From: Candidatus Avoscillospira avicola
Lineage (GTDB): Bacteria; Bacillota; Clostridia; Oscillospirales; Oscillospiraceae
DNA: 53,523 nt
Direction of reading: 5' to 3'
NCBI GenBank assembly: GCA_018712245.1
Contig: DVHE01000046.1
Span: forward strand, 1 to 53,523
How positions within the stretch are numbered: position 1 is the stretch's first letter; each line of letters opens with the position of its first letter. A program made the position numbers and the translations under genes. Positions 1 to 8,161 of the stretch are shown here, one piece after another. The notes under the pieces were generated by a model. It was not told where the DNA came from and made no database searches. It saw nothing but the letters and a program-made list of their open reading frames with translations.

Positions 1-16
1 TTTTGGGGTGTAAAGT

Positions 17-84
17 GCGATTTCCGATGCGCATGTCCCCGGAAATCGCGATTTTAATTTTATTTCGCCGCTGCGGCGGCGAAA
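17..84 (+). terminator. Tandem hairpins, terminator of a gene left of the window
   Basis: Arms at about 17-26 and 40-49 (GCGATTTCCG / CGGAAATCGC) are followed by an A/T-rich run with several T tracts, which fits a rho-independent terminator read on the plus strand. A second GC-rich hairpin follows at 63-84 (TTTCGCCGC / GCGGCGAAA). No complete gene is visible in positions 1-200, so this is taken as the end of a transcript entering from the left. Confidence 0.55.
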
Positions 85-130
85 CTCTGCGAGGCTTATT
101 TCCCGCTTCCGGAGGTTTTTTGACACGCTC

Positions 131-164
131 AACGCCGTCCCTGCCGGGACGGCGTTTCAGTTTT
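131..164 (+). terminator. GC-rich hairpin with T-rich tail
   Basis: Perfect 11-bp arms (AACGCCGTCCC at 131-141 and GGGACGGCGTT at 146-156) are followed on the plus strand by TCAGTTTTA. On the minus strand the tail is not T-rich. It may also act as the 3' end of the minus-strand lipoprotein gene that stops at 201. Confidence 0.5.
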
Positions 165-200
165 ATCATTTCATTACAGGAAAAACACGGTGTAAATCGC

Positions 201-782
201 CTACAGGAACAGGCAGATCACGCCTGCGACAGCCACTACCGCGCCGCCGGCCCGCCCGACCAGCAGCGCCGCATCAGAGGGCTCGGCATTCTTGAATCGC
301 CAGCCGTAGCTCAAATACCACATCGCCCGGGGGAACGCCGCATTGACAACCCCCAGCAAAATTAGAAGAAGCCCGGGGGCGACATATTTGCCGGAAGCAC
401 TTCTCTCGACGCTGTGGTCCAATTCGAGGACCTCCCACAACGTCTCGCCAGAAACATATCGCTCTGGGTCGTAGCCATAATTCCAGCCGCCCATGCCCCC
501 ATATTGATCCTCTTGCCACCAATATATGGACCCGTCGGGATATGTAACATGGAAGTTCACAATGCTGCCTCTGCTTTCAATCTCATAATGACAGACCTCT
601 CCATCCACCGTGATCGTCTGCTGCACCTGATCCACAGTATACGTTTTTCCGTTATAAGTCACATCATAGGGCTGCGTCGCCTTCTCACTGCCGCAAGCCG
701 TAAGCATAGCCAGTGACATCAGTGCAAACAAGCAAAACGCCAGCAGATGGGATTTCTGAAATCGCGTTATGTAAGCCTTCAT
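201..782 (-). CDS. Putative lipoprotein with C-terminal membrane domain (DUF6199-like)
   Basis: A 193-residue protein of unknown function. The start at 782 is preferred over one 21 codons upstream because it places a signal peptide immediately at the N-terminus (K2, R7, K10, then a hydrophobic stretch) ending in a lipobox, LTAC, with Cys30 as the lipidated residue. The middle (about 33-125) is hydrophilic and rich in Tyr, Trp and Gly. The C-terminal 60 residues contain two hydrophobic segments flanking a WYLSYGWRFKNAEPSD motif that resembles the DUF6199 family as I remember it. The presumed topology is an outward-facing domain anchored by the lipid and two helices. No functional partner is evident; the next gene upstream is the divergent-looking but co-oriented spoIVB. 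Confidence 0.6.
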   Translation of the reverse strand: MKAYITRFQKSHLLAFCLFALMSLAMLTACGSEKATQPYDVTYNGKTYTVDQVQQTITVDGEVCHYEIESRGSIVNFHVTYPDGSIYWWQEDQYGGMGGWNYGYDPERYVSGETLWEVLELDHSVERSASGKYVAPGLLLILLGVVNAAFPRAMWYLSYGWRFKNAEPSDAALLVGRAGGAVVAVAGVICLFL

Positions 783-877
783 ATCCACACCCCGCATTCC
801 CGCATCTCTTGCCACTATGATAGCATACGTTATGCGCGCTGGCAATGCCTATGTACGGCAGCCCGCAGGCTGCCGAC

Positions 878-1840
878 TCATTCCGACGCTTCCAACATAT
901 TTTCCAGGAAGATGCCGTATCCCTGGGTTGGATCATTGACCAGCACATGGGTCACTGCGCCCACCAGCTTGCCGTTTTGCAAAATCGGCGAGCCGCTCAT
1001 CCCCTGGACGATGCCGCCGGTGGATTCCAGCAGTGCCGGGTCGGTGATTTTTAACAGAAGGTTTCTGCCGCTCTCCTGGGACTGGGGAAACACCTTGACG
1101 ATCTCCACGTCGTAAAGCGCCACGTCCCGGCCCTGGACATTGGCCAAAATCTGCGCCGCGCCGGTTTCCACCTCTTCCGAGTCCGCCACCGGCAGCGGTG
1201 TGCCCGCCACCGGTACCGTCAAATGGCCAAAGATGCCGTAGGCCGTGTTCTCCTCCACTTCGCCCAAAATCTCCGTCACCCGGAAGCTGCCCCGCAATTC
1301 CCCAGGTTGGCCGATCTTTCCTTTTTCCACATCCGAGACGGCAGATTCCACCACGACGCCGGCCTCCATTGGCATCAGATCTGATGTGGTCGAATCATTG
1401 ACGCCGTGGCCCAGAGCGCCGAAGGCCCCGGTATTGGGATCGTAATACGTGACAGTGCCGATTCCTGCCACGGAATCGCGCACATACGCCCCCAGCCTTC
1501 TCCCTTCAGCGGTCTGTCGTGGTTTGACGCAGAACTCCGCCTCTTTGCCGTTGCGCAGAACTGTCAGAACCACTGTGTCCTCATCCAGACTCTCTTGCAG
1601 CGCGGCAACCGTATGGATTTCCGCGCCGTCTACCTGGATAATGACATCCCCTTTCCTGAGTCCCGCTTGTTCTGCGGAGGATTCCTGTTCAAACCCGGTC
1701 ACGACCAGTCCCTCCGACACCAATTTGATGCCCACCGTGCAGCCGCCTGGGATGAGCATCCGCCCCCGGGCGCCCACAGGCATGGTCAGCAGCAGGACCG
1801 TCAACACGGCCACTGTGATTTTTTTGCAATGTTGTTTCAT
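878..1840 (-). CDS. spoIVB: SpoIVB peptidase (sporulation signalling serine protease, S55)
   Basis: A 320-residue secreted serine protease. In Bacillus, SpoIVB is made in the forespore and cleaves SpoIVFA to trigger SpoIVFB processing of pro-sigma-K in the mother cell. An N-terminal signal/anchor (8-22) is followed by a PDZ domain (about 33-105) and the S55 domain (about 118-318). The likely catalytic residues are His145 (ALGHG), Asp267 (ITDP) and Ser282 (GMSGSP); the Asp-Ser distance of 15 equals that between Asp363 and Ser378 of the Bacillus enzyme. It is about 100 residues shorter than the Bacillus protein. The start at 1840 is chosen for its AGGAGA ribosome site. A forespore-type -10 lies upstream at 1874-1880. 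Confidence 0.9.
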   Translation of the reverse strand: MKQHCKKITVAVLTVLLLTMPVGARGRMLIPGGCTVGIKLVSEGLVVTGFEQESSAEQAGLRKGDVIIQVDGAEIHTVAALQESLDEDTVVLTVLRNGKEAEFCVKPRQTAEGRRLGAYVRDSVAGIGTVTYYDPNTGAFGALGHGVNDSTTSDLMPMEAGVVVESAVSDVEKGKIGQPGELRGSFRVTEILGEVEENTAYGIFGHLTVPVAGTPLPVADSEEVETGAAQILANVQGRDVALYDVEIVKVFPQSQESGRNLLLKITDPALLESTGGIVQGMSGSPILQNGKLVGAVTHVLVNDPTQGYGIFLENMLEASE

Positions 1841-1873
1841 GGCTTCTCCTCGCTTCACATTGATATCCTCGGT

Positions 1874-1880
1874 TAATATG
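1874..1880 (-). promoter_or_regulatory. Candidate sigma-F/G -10 element of spoIVB
   Basis: On the minus strand this reads CATATTA, a full match to the sigma-F/sigma-G -10 consensus (CATWHTA). It sits 33 bases upstream of the spoIVB start. No convincing -35 is visible at 17-18 bases, so the call rests on the -10 and on the known forespore expression of spoIVB. Confidence 0.35.
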
Positions 1881-1950
1881 GCTGTCCAGCGCAAAAATCA
1901 ACCACGCGATTCGATAGAAAAAACCACCGCCATTTCCTTGTCAAAAGGCG

Positions 1951-1998
1951 ACAACCGCCCGGTTTCGCAGGGAAGAAGCTGCGAAACCGGGCGGTTGT
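1951..1998 (-). terminator. 20-bp perfect hairpin downstream of the DUF2461 gene
   Basis: Arms at 1951-1970 and 1979-1998 are perfectly complementary over 20 bp with an 8-base loop. It lies 12 bases past the stop of the DUF2461 gene. The minus-strand tail is CGCCTTTTGA, only moderately T-rich. It separates the rnc-side operon from spoIVB. Confidence 0.7.
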
Positions 1999-2010
1999 TC
2001 CATTTTTACC

Positions 2011-2655
2011 TTAAATTGTGAATTCCAAGCAGTATTCATAAAGCGGATAGAGGGCCTTCAGCGTTTCGATCACCTGACCGGCCAGCTCCGGGGAAAAGAG
2101 CAGCTCGTCCGGGGCACGGTCCACGTCCATCATCAGCCCCCGCAGAGGATAATACGGCTCCACCGCCGGGTTGGGACAGCTGAGCTTCCGGCGGAAGGGC
2201 TCTCCGGTCAGGGTCAGGCCAGTTTCCCGCTCCAGCCGCGCCTTCAGCTCCAAAAATTCGTCCGGCCGGTCCAGAAGCATGGCCCGGTAGCGCGTCAGCG
2301 CCGGCGTCTTGGGCCGCCAAAGCACAAAGCCGTAGCTGTATGCTTCCGGGCGAATCTCGAAGTACAGCGTCGGCTGCTCGCTCCAGGGAAGGCCGTCAGG
2401 CCGCATACTCAGCCACAGGCTCTCCTTATAGGGCGTGGGCGGATGGAGCCGGGCGTCCCGGTAGATCCGCGAGAGCTTATAGGCCATGTTGGGCACCTGG
2501 GAAAAGGCTTCAAAGATCTGCCGGGAGAGCGCCTTCATGGGCTGGTAGAGCGTCTCCTCATACTGGGCTTTATGCTCTAAAAACCACGCGCGGTTGTTGT
2601 TCAGCCGGATGCCCCAGAGAAAATCCACTGTTTCCGGCGAAAAACCCTGAAACAT
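2011..2655 (-). CDS. DUF2461 family protein
   Basis: A 214-residue soluble protein. The opening FxGFSPETVDFLWGIRLNNNRAWF, the following YEETLYQPMKAL and the later YRDARLHPPTPYKESLW are the hallmark blocks of DUF2461 (TIGR02453), found widely in bacteria and fungi without an assigned biochemical role. It covers the full usual length of about 210-230 residues. It starts 12 bases after the rnc stop and has a GAGGGGG ribosome site, so it is likely the last gene of the topA-trmFO-plsX-rnc transcript, just before a strong hairpin. The family assignment is firm; the function is unknown. Confidence 0.85.
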   Translation of the reverse strand: MFQGFSPETVDFLWGIRLNNNRAWFLEHKAQYEETLYQPMKALSRQIFEAFSQVPNMAYKLSRIYRDARLHPPTPYKESLWLSMRPDGLPWSEQPTLYFEIRPEAYSYGFVLWRPKTPALTRYRAMLLDRPDEFLELKARLERETGLTLTGEPFRRKLSCPNPAVEPYYPLRGLMMDVDRAPDELLFSPELAGQVIETLKALYPLYEYCLEFTI

Positions 2656-2667
2656 ACCCTTGCCCCC

Positions 2668-3366
2668 TCAGCCCTGGGCCGCGGCGTATTCCTGGGGGAA
2701 AAGCCGCTCCAGCGCAGCCTCCGCAGCAGCCTGCTCCGCTTTCTTTTTGCTCTTCCCGGCGCCGCAGCCAACCACCTGGCCGTTGAGCCGCACCTCCACG
2801 GTGAAGTGCTTGTTGTGATCCGGGCCGCTCTCCCCGGTCAGCACATAGCGCAGTTCCTGGTTCTTCTGCCGCTGGACCAGCTCTTGGAGCATGGTCTTGC
2901 TGTCATAATTCCCGGGCTGGCCCTGGGGCAGTTCCCGGAGAATCAGCCGCCGGATGATCCCCTCCGCAGCCTGAAAGCCGCCGTCCAGATAGGCCGCCGC
3001 CAGCACAGACTCCATGGCGTCGGAGACGATGCTGTCGCGCCGGCGTCCGCCGCCCTGCTCCTCCCCGTGGCCCAGCAGCAGATATTCTCCCAAATGGATG
3101 GAGGAAGCAGCCTTCGCCAGATTCCGCTCGCAGACCAAATCTGCCCGGATGCGCGTCAAGTCCCCCTCCGGCCGGTTGGGGAAGGCAATGTAAAGATAAT
3201 CCGCAACCACAAAGCCCAGCACGCTGTCCCCCAGGAACTCCAGCCGCTCGTTGCTGCCGCGGCTGCTGCGGCGCTCGTTGGCATAGGAGCTGTGGGTCAG
3301 GGCGTTTTCCAGCAGGGACTTGTTGCGGAAGGTATAGCCCAGCCCCTGTTCCAATTCACTGTACAT
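2668..3366 (-). CDS. rnc: Ribonuclease III
   Basis: A 232-residue endonuclease that cleaves double-stranded RNA, processing rRNA precursors and structured mRNAs. The N-terminal nuclease domain (1-150) carries the signature RLEFLGDSVLG (41-51) with its metal-binding Glu and Asp residues, and a second acidic block near DAMESVLAAAYLDGG. A double-stranded-RNA-binding domain follows (about 155-225), with the basic KSKKKAEQAAAEAAL helix. Length is typical. It follows plsX by 10 bases, the common Firmicute order, but with no acpP gene between them. Confidence 0.96.
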   Translation of the reverse strand: MYSELEQGLGYTFRNKSLLENALTHSSYANERRSSRGSNERLEFLGDSVLGFVVADYLYIAFPNRPEGDLTRIRADLVCERNLAKAASSIHLGEYLLLGHGEEQGGGRRRDSIVSDAMESVLAAAYLDGGFQAAEGIIRRLILRELPQGQPGNYDSKTMLQELVQRQKNQELRYVLTGESGPDHNKHFTVEVRLNGQVVGCGAGKSKKKAEQAAAEAALERLFPQEYAAAQG

Positions 3367-3376
3367 ATCTCGTCCC

Positions 3377-4411
3377 TCATTTATCCTTGGTCGGGCTGAT
3401 TTGGCTCAGCGCCTGGATCCGCGTCCGCAGCTCGTCCGCCATACCGCCGTTTACCGCCTCCATAGCCTGGCGCACCGCACTGCGGATGGCCCGGGCATCG
3501 GAAGAGCCGTGGGCCTTGACCACCGGCTTGGAGATGCCCAGCAGCATGGTGCCGCCCACCTCCCGGTAATCCAGCTTGCTCTTGAAAGCCCGGATTCCGC
3601 CGCGGCAGATCACCGCCGCCAGCTTGGTGAGGGCGCTGCGCAGAAACAGCTCCTTGAGCATTCCGGACATGAAGGAAGCCGTGCCTTCGATGGTCTTCAG
3701 CAGCACGTTGCCGGAGAAGCCGTCGGCCACCACCACATCCACGGTGTCCTGGAACACATCCCGGGCCTCCATGTTGCCCACAAAGCGGATCACTCCCAGA
3801 TCGTCAGCCTGGCGGAGCAGGGAGAACGCCTCCTTTTGCAGCGCCCCGCCCTTGCTCTCCTCGGCGCCGATGTTCAGGAGCGCCACGCGGGGGCGCTCCT
3901 TTCCCTGGACCTTCTGGGCGTAGATGGAACCCAGCACCGCAAACTGGGCGAGGAACTCCGGCGTACACTCGGCGTTGGCGCCGCAGTCGATCAGCAGCGC
4001 GGAGCCGTTTTTTGTCGGGATCTCCGGGCAGAGGGCGGCGCGGCGGACGCCCTTGACCCGCTTGACGATCAGCGTGGCGGCGCTCAAAAGCGCGCCGGTG
4101 CTGCCGGCGGAGATGAATGCGTCCCCCGCCCCTTCAGCCAGCATCCGCAGACCCACCACCATGGAGGAATCCGGGCGCGTACGGATGACCGTGGCCGGAT
4201 CATCGCACATATCCACCACGTCGTCGGCATTGGCCACCTCCACGCCCTTGGGCAAGGTATCCAGCCCCAGGGCGCTGAGGCTCTTCAAAATCGCCTCGCC
4301 GCGGCCCACCAGCACAATCTGCGCCCCGAACTCGGCGGCGGCGTCGATAGCGCCCCGGACAATCGCCTCAGGGGCATGGTCGCCGCCCATAGCGTCAATG
4401 AGAATTCTCAT
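3377..4411 (-). CDS. plsX: Phosphate acyltransferase PlsX
   Basis: A 344-residue peripheral membrane enzyme that converts acyl-ACP and phosphate to acyl-phosphate, the donor for PlsY in phospholipid synthesis. The N-terminus MRILIDAMGGDHAPEAIVRG is characteristic, as are SAGSTGALLSAA and the C-terminal GGTMLLGISKPVVKAHGSS block. Length is normal. It lies between trmFO (41 bases upstream) and rnc (10 bases downstream), all on one strand, so co-transcription is likely. Confidence 0.96.
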   Translation of the reverse strand: MRILIDAMGGDHAPEAIVRGAIDAAAEFGAQIVLVGRGEAILKSLSALGLDTLPKGVEVANADDVVDMCDDPATVIRTRPDSSMVVGLRMLAEGAGDAFISAGSTGALLSAATLIVKRVKGVRRAALCPEIPTKNGSALLIDCGANAECTPEFLAQFAVLGSIYAQKVQGKERPRVALLNIGAEESKGGALQKEAFSLLRQADDLGVIRFVGNMEARDVFQDTVDVVVADGFSGNVLLKTIEGTASFMSGMLKELFLRSALTKLAAVICRGGIRAFKSKLDYREVGGTMLLGISKPVVKAHGSSDARAIRSAVRQAMEAVNGGMADELRTRIQALSQISPTKDK

Positions 4412-4452
4412 GGTCTACACCCTTTCTCTATCTATGGCGCGATGCGCCCCCG

Positions 4453-5760
4453 TCAGGTGATTTGCGCGATCAGCGTATCCAGCACATCCAATGCCCGCTG
4501 CGCGACGGCCAGGTTCTTGTTGGCCTTGCCCTTGACCCGGCGGTCCAGCGGCGCCAGGATCCCGAAGTTCACATTCATCGGCTGAAAATTCACGGCGCCG
4601 GGGTTGGAAATATAATGGCCCAGGGCGCCGATGGCCGTCTCCCGCGTAAAGTCCGGCGGCGTCTCCCCCCGCATCTTGAAGGCCATGGCAACTGCCGCCA
4701 AAAAGCCGGAGGCAGTCGATTCCACATAGCCCTCCACGCCGGTCATCTGCCCCGCAAAGGCCACCATGGGATTGCGCCGGTCGGCGTAAAAGGCGTCCAG
4801 CAGGCTGGGCGAGCGGAGAAAGGTGTTGCGGTGCATCACGCCGTAGCGGACAAATTCCGCGCTGCGCAGGGCGGGGATCATGGAAAACACCCGCTTTTGC
4901 TCCGGAAATTTCAGGTGCGTCTGGAAGCCGACGATGTTGTAGATGGTTCCGGCGGCATTATCCCGCCGCAGCTGCACCACGGCGTATGGCTCCCTGCCGG
5001 TTTTCGGATCCTTGAGCCCCACCGGTTTCAGGGGGCCGTAGCGCAGGGTGTCCACACCGCGCCGGGCCATCACCTCCACGGGCATGCAGCCCTCGAAGAC
5101 CATGCTGTCCTCAAAGCCGTGGACCTCCGCTTCCTGGGCGGCGGCCAGCTCCCGGACAAAGGCGGCGTACGTCTCCGCGTCCATGGCGCAGTTGATATAG
5201 TCGGCGCTGCCCCGGTCATACCGGGAGGCAAACCAGGCCTCGCGCATATCGATGCTCTCCGCCGTCACCAGCGGCGCGGCGGCGTCAAAGAAATTCAGGT
5301 ACTTCTCCCCGCCGAAATAGCGCTGGATGGCATCGCTGAGGGCGTCGCTGGTCAGCGGGCCGGTGGCCACAATCACCGGCGGCGCCGGGACTTCCGTCGC
5401 CTCGGCCTCCTCCACCGATATCAGGGGATGGCTGCGGATCTTCTCCGTCACCAGGCCGGAAAAGCCGCTGCGGTCCACCGCCAGCGCGCCACCGGCTTCC
5501 ACGCGGGTGGCGTCGGCACAGGCCAGGATCAGGCTCCCGGCCCGGCGCAGCTCCTCCTTCAAAAGGCCCACGGCATTTTCCAGCCGGTCCCCCCGGAAAG
5601 AGTTGGAGCAGACCAGCTCGGCAAAATCCGGCGCATGGTGGGCCGGCGTCATTTTCTTCGGCTTCATCTCAATCAGCCGCACCGGGATCCCCCGCTGGGC
5701 CAGCTGCCATGCCGCTTCGCAGCCTGCCAGCCCCGCGCCGACCACTGTCGCCTGATCCAT
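4453..5760 (-). CDS. trmFO: TrmFO, folate/FAD-dependent tRNA m5U54 methyltransferase
   Basis: A 435-residue flavoprotein that makes 5-methyluridine at position 54 in the T loop of tRNA, using methylenetetrahydrofolate and reduced FAD. The FAD-binding GAGLAGCEAAWQLA lies at the N-terminus. MKPKKMTPAHH, LVCSNSFRG (with a conserved Cys), RYGPLKPVGL and the C-terminal NVNFGILAPL are family blocks. The start at 5760 is preferred to a codon six residues upstream because it gives the normal N-terminus. It is 14 bases after topA; the topA-trmFO order is common in Firmicutes. Confidence 0.95.
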   Translation of the reverse strand: MDQATVVGAGLAGCEAAWQLAQRGIPVRLIEMKPKKMTPAHHAPDFAELVCSNSFRGDRLENAVGLLKEELRRAGSLILACADATRVEAGGALAVDRSGFSGLVTEKIRSHPLISVEEAEATEVPAPPVIVATGPLTSDALSDAIQRYFGGEKYLNFFDAAAPLVTAESIDMREAWFASRYDRGSADYINCAMDAETYAAFVRELAAAQEAEVHGFEDSMVFEGCMPVEVMARRGVDTLRYGPLKPVGLKDPKTGREPYAVVQLRRDNAAGTIYNIVGFQTHLKFPEQKRVFSMIPALRSAEFVRYGVMHRNTFLRSPSLLDAFYADRRNPMVAFAGQMTGVEGYVESTASGFLAAVAMAFKMRGETPPDFTRETAIGALGHYISNPGAVNFQPMNVNFGILAPLDRRVKGKANKNLAVAQRALDVLDTLIAQIT

Positions 5761-5774
5761 GGTATCCCTCCCAG

Positions 5775-8144
5775 TCACGCCTTATGCGTCGCTTCGTCCG
5801 CCGCCTTCTTCCCGGCCGCCCTTTTGGGGGCGGCTTTGGCTGCGGCGGCCCTTTTCGCTGCCTTCTTCTTCTCTGCCGCGGTTTTGGGAGCCGCGGTCTT
5901 TTGGGACGCGGTCTTCTTAACGGCAGTCTTCTTGGCCGCAGGCTTTTCGGCAGCGGCCGGTTCGCCGGATTTTTCCGTTGCCTGGGCCTGGGCTTCTGCC
6001 TCGGCGTCCGCCGCCTCCACCGTAGGGGCGGGCTTACGATGATAGCCCCGCTGATCCTCCGGCAGGTAGTTTTCGCAGGCCTCGTTGATGCAGAAGGGCT
6101 TGTTGGCGCCTCTGCCGGATTTCTTGAACATGGTCTGGCCGCAGCTGGGGCAGTCGAACTCCGTGGGCACATCCCAGGTCATAAAGCCGCACTCGGCGCC
6201 GCGCTCGCAGCTATAGTAGGCGAAGCCGCGCTTGGACTTGCGCTTCAGCATGCCGGCGCCGCACTTGGGGCAGCGGCCCGGCATATGCTCCACGATGGGC
6301 TTGGTGTTCTTGCACTCCGGGAAGCCAGGGCACGCCAGGAAGCGGCCAAAGCGCCCATACTTGATGACCATCTTTCTGCCGCACAGCTCACAGACCTCCT
6401 CGGTCTCCTCCTCGGGGACCTTGAGCCGGGTGTCCTTGAGGGCCTCCTCGGCCTCCTCCATGTCCTTGTGGAAGCCCTGGTAGAAGTCGGCCAGCACCTG
6501 CTTCCAGGGGATCTTCCCCTCCTCCACCTGGTCCAGCTGCTCCTCCATATGGGCGGTAAACTCTACGTTGATGATGTCCTGGAACCGGTCCATCATCAGG
6601 CCTGTCACCACCTCGCCCAGGGGCGTGGGCCAGAGGCGCTTTTCCTTTTTCACCACATAGTCCCGATCCTGGATGGTGGAGATGATACTGGCGTAGGTGG
6701 AAGGCCGGCCAACGCCCTTTTCCTCCATGGCCCGCACCAGCGTGGCCTCGGTATAGCGGGCGGGCGGCGCGGTGAAATGCTGCTCCGGGCGAATGGCCTG
6801 GAGCTTCAGCGGCTCTCCCTCGGTGAGGTCCGGAAGGGGCGACTGGATTTCCTCCTGCTCGTCGTCCTTTCCCTCTTCGTAGAGGGCGGTGAAGCCGGCA
6901 AATTTCAGGCTCTGGTGGTTGGCCCGGAACACATTCTCCCCGCACTGGGCCTCGATGGCCACGTTGTCGTAGAGGGCGCAGGCCATCTGCGAGGCGGTGA
7001 AGCGGTCCCAGATCAGCTTATAGAGCCGGAACTGGTCCTTGTTGAGGTCGGCCCGTACCCGCTCCGGGTCCAGCTGGACATTACTGGGCCGAATGGCCTC
7101 GTGGGCATCCTGCGCGGCGGACTTGGTCTTGTAGCGGTGGGGCTCGCCGTAGTAATACTGGCTGCCCCAGCGGCCCAGGATATAGTCCTTGGCCGCCGCC
7201 AGCGCCTCTTCGGAGATACGCTGGGAGTCGGTGCGCATATAGGTGATGAGGCCCACGGCGCCCACGCCGGTGATCTCCACGCCTTCATAGAGCTGCTGGG
7301 CCAGCGCCATGGTGCGCTTGGGCGTCATGCCCAGCTTCCGGGAGGCCTCCTGCTGCAAGGTGGAGGTGATAAAAGGCGGCGCCGGGGAGCGCTTCTTCTC
7401 GCTGCGCTTGACGCTCTTCACCTGGAAGGGCTTCCCCTGGCAGGCGTCGGTGACAGATTGCACCTCGGCCTCGCTGCCCAGCTCCCGTTTTTTAGGATCG
7501 CCGTAAAACCGCGCGGTGAAGGCGCCCGGCTTGTCCACCCGGTCAAGGTCCACGTCGATGGTCCAATACTCCTGGGGCTGGAAGGCCCGAATTTCATTCT
7601 CCCGGTCCACCACCAGCCGCGTGGCCACCGACTGGACGCGCCCCGCCGAAAGGCCGCGGCGAACTTTCTTCCACAGCAGGGGTGAGAGCTGATAGCCCAC
7701 GATCCGGTCCAAAATCCGCCGGGCCTGCTGGGCATCCACCAAGTCTTGGTCGATGGCCCGCGGCTCCTGAATGGCCCGGGTAACGACGCCCTTGGTGATT
7801 TCATTGAACGTGACGCGGTTGACCTGGTCGTCGGGAATCTCCAGGAGCGCCTGGAGGTGCCAGGAAATAGCCTCCCCTTCCCGGTCCGGGTCAGTTGCCA
7901 GATATACTTGACCGCTCTTTTTCGCGGTTGCTTTCAAGTCACGGATGATGTCTTCCTTGCCCTTGACAGGCTGGTAAACGGGCGTGAAATCATGCTCCAG
8001 ATCCACGCCCATGCTGCTCTTGGGCAGGTCCCGCAGGTGGCCCATGCAGGCTTTGACCACATAGTCGCCACCCAGATACTTCCCAATCGTCTTGGCCTTG
8101 GACGGCGACTCGACGATCACCAGATTGGTCTTTGCCTTCGGCAT
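5775..8144 (-). CDS. topA: DNA topoisomerase I (type IA) with basic tail
   Basis: A 789-residue enzyme that relaxes negatively supercoiled DNA. The Toprim domain begins at residue 6 and carries the acidic DPDREGE (85-91). The active-site Tyr302 is in GLITYMRTDS. Three four-cysteine zinc ribbons follow between about 575 and 690. The last ~80 residues are an unusual low-complexity tail made of Ala, Lys, Pro and Thr, with repeats of the AAKK/KKTA kind, as in histone H1 or actinobacterial TopA tails. It probably gives extra non-specific DNA binding. It follows dprA by 17 bases. Confidence 0.95.
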   Translation of the reverse strand: MPKAKTNLVIVESPSKAKTIGKYLGGDYVVKACMGHLRDLPKSSMGVDLEHDFTPVYQPVKGKEDIIRDLKATAKKSGQVYLATDPDREGEAISWHLQALLEIPDDQVNRVTFNEITKGVVTRAIQEPRAIDQDLVDAQQARRILDRIVGYQLSPLLWKKVRRGLSAGRVQSVATRLVVDRENEIRAFQPQEYWTIDVDLDRVDKPGAFTARFYGDPKKRELGSEAEVQSVTDACQGKPFQVKSVKRSEKKRSPAPPFITSTLQQEASRKLGMTPKRTMALAQQLYEGVEITGVGAVGLITYMRTDSQRISEEALAAAKDYILGRWGSQYYYGEPHRYKTKSAAQDAHEAIRPSNVQLDPERVRADLNKDQFRLYKLIWDRFTASQMACALYDNVAIEAQCGENVFRANHQSLKFAGFTALYEEGKDDEQEEIQSPLPDLTEGEPLKLQAIRPEQHFTAPPARYTEATLVRAMEEKGVGRPSTYASIISTIQDRDYVVKKEKRLWPTPLGEVVTGLMMDRFQDIINVEFTAHMEEQLDQVEEGKIPWKQVLADFYQGFHKDMEEAEEALKDTRLKVPEEETEEVCELCGRKMVIKYGRFGRFLACPGFPECKNTKPIVEHMPGRCPKCGAGMLKRKSKRGFAYYSCERGAECGFMTWDVPTEFDCPSCGQTMFKKSGRGANKPFCINEACENYLPEDQRGYHRKPAPTVEAADAEAEAQAQATEKSGEPAAAEKPAAKKTAVKKTASQKTAAPKTAAEKKKAAKRAAAAKAAPKRAAGKKAADEATHKA

Positions 8145-8161
8145 TTCGTACTCCTTTGGAC

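Noticed and set aside
5709-7685. Very long plus-strand open frame (about 650 codons) opposite topA and trmFO
   Set aside because: It mirrors a clear real gene, is dominated by Gly, Leu, His and Arg low-complexity sequence, and has no family motif; typical of antisense frames in GC-rich DNA.
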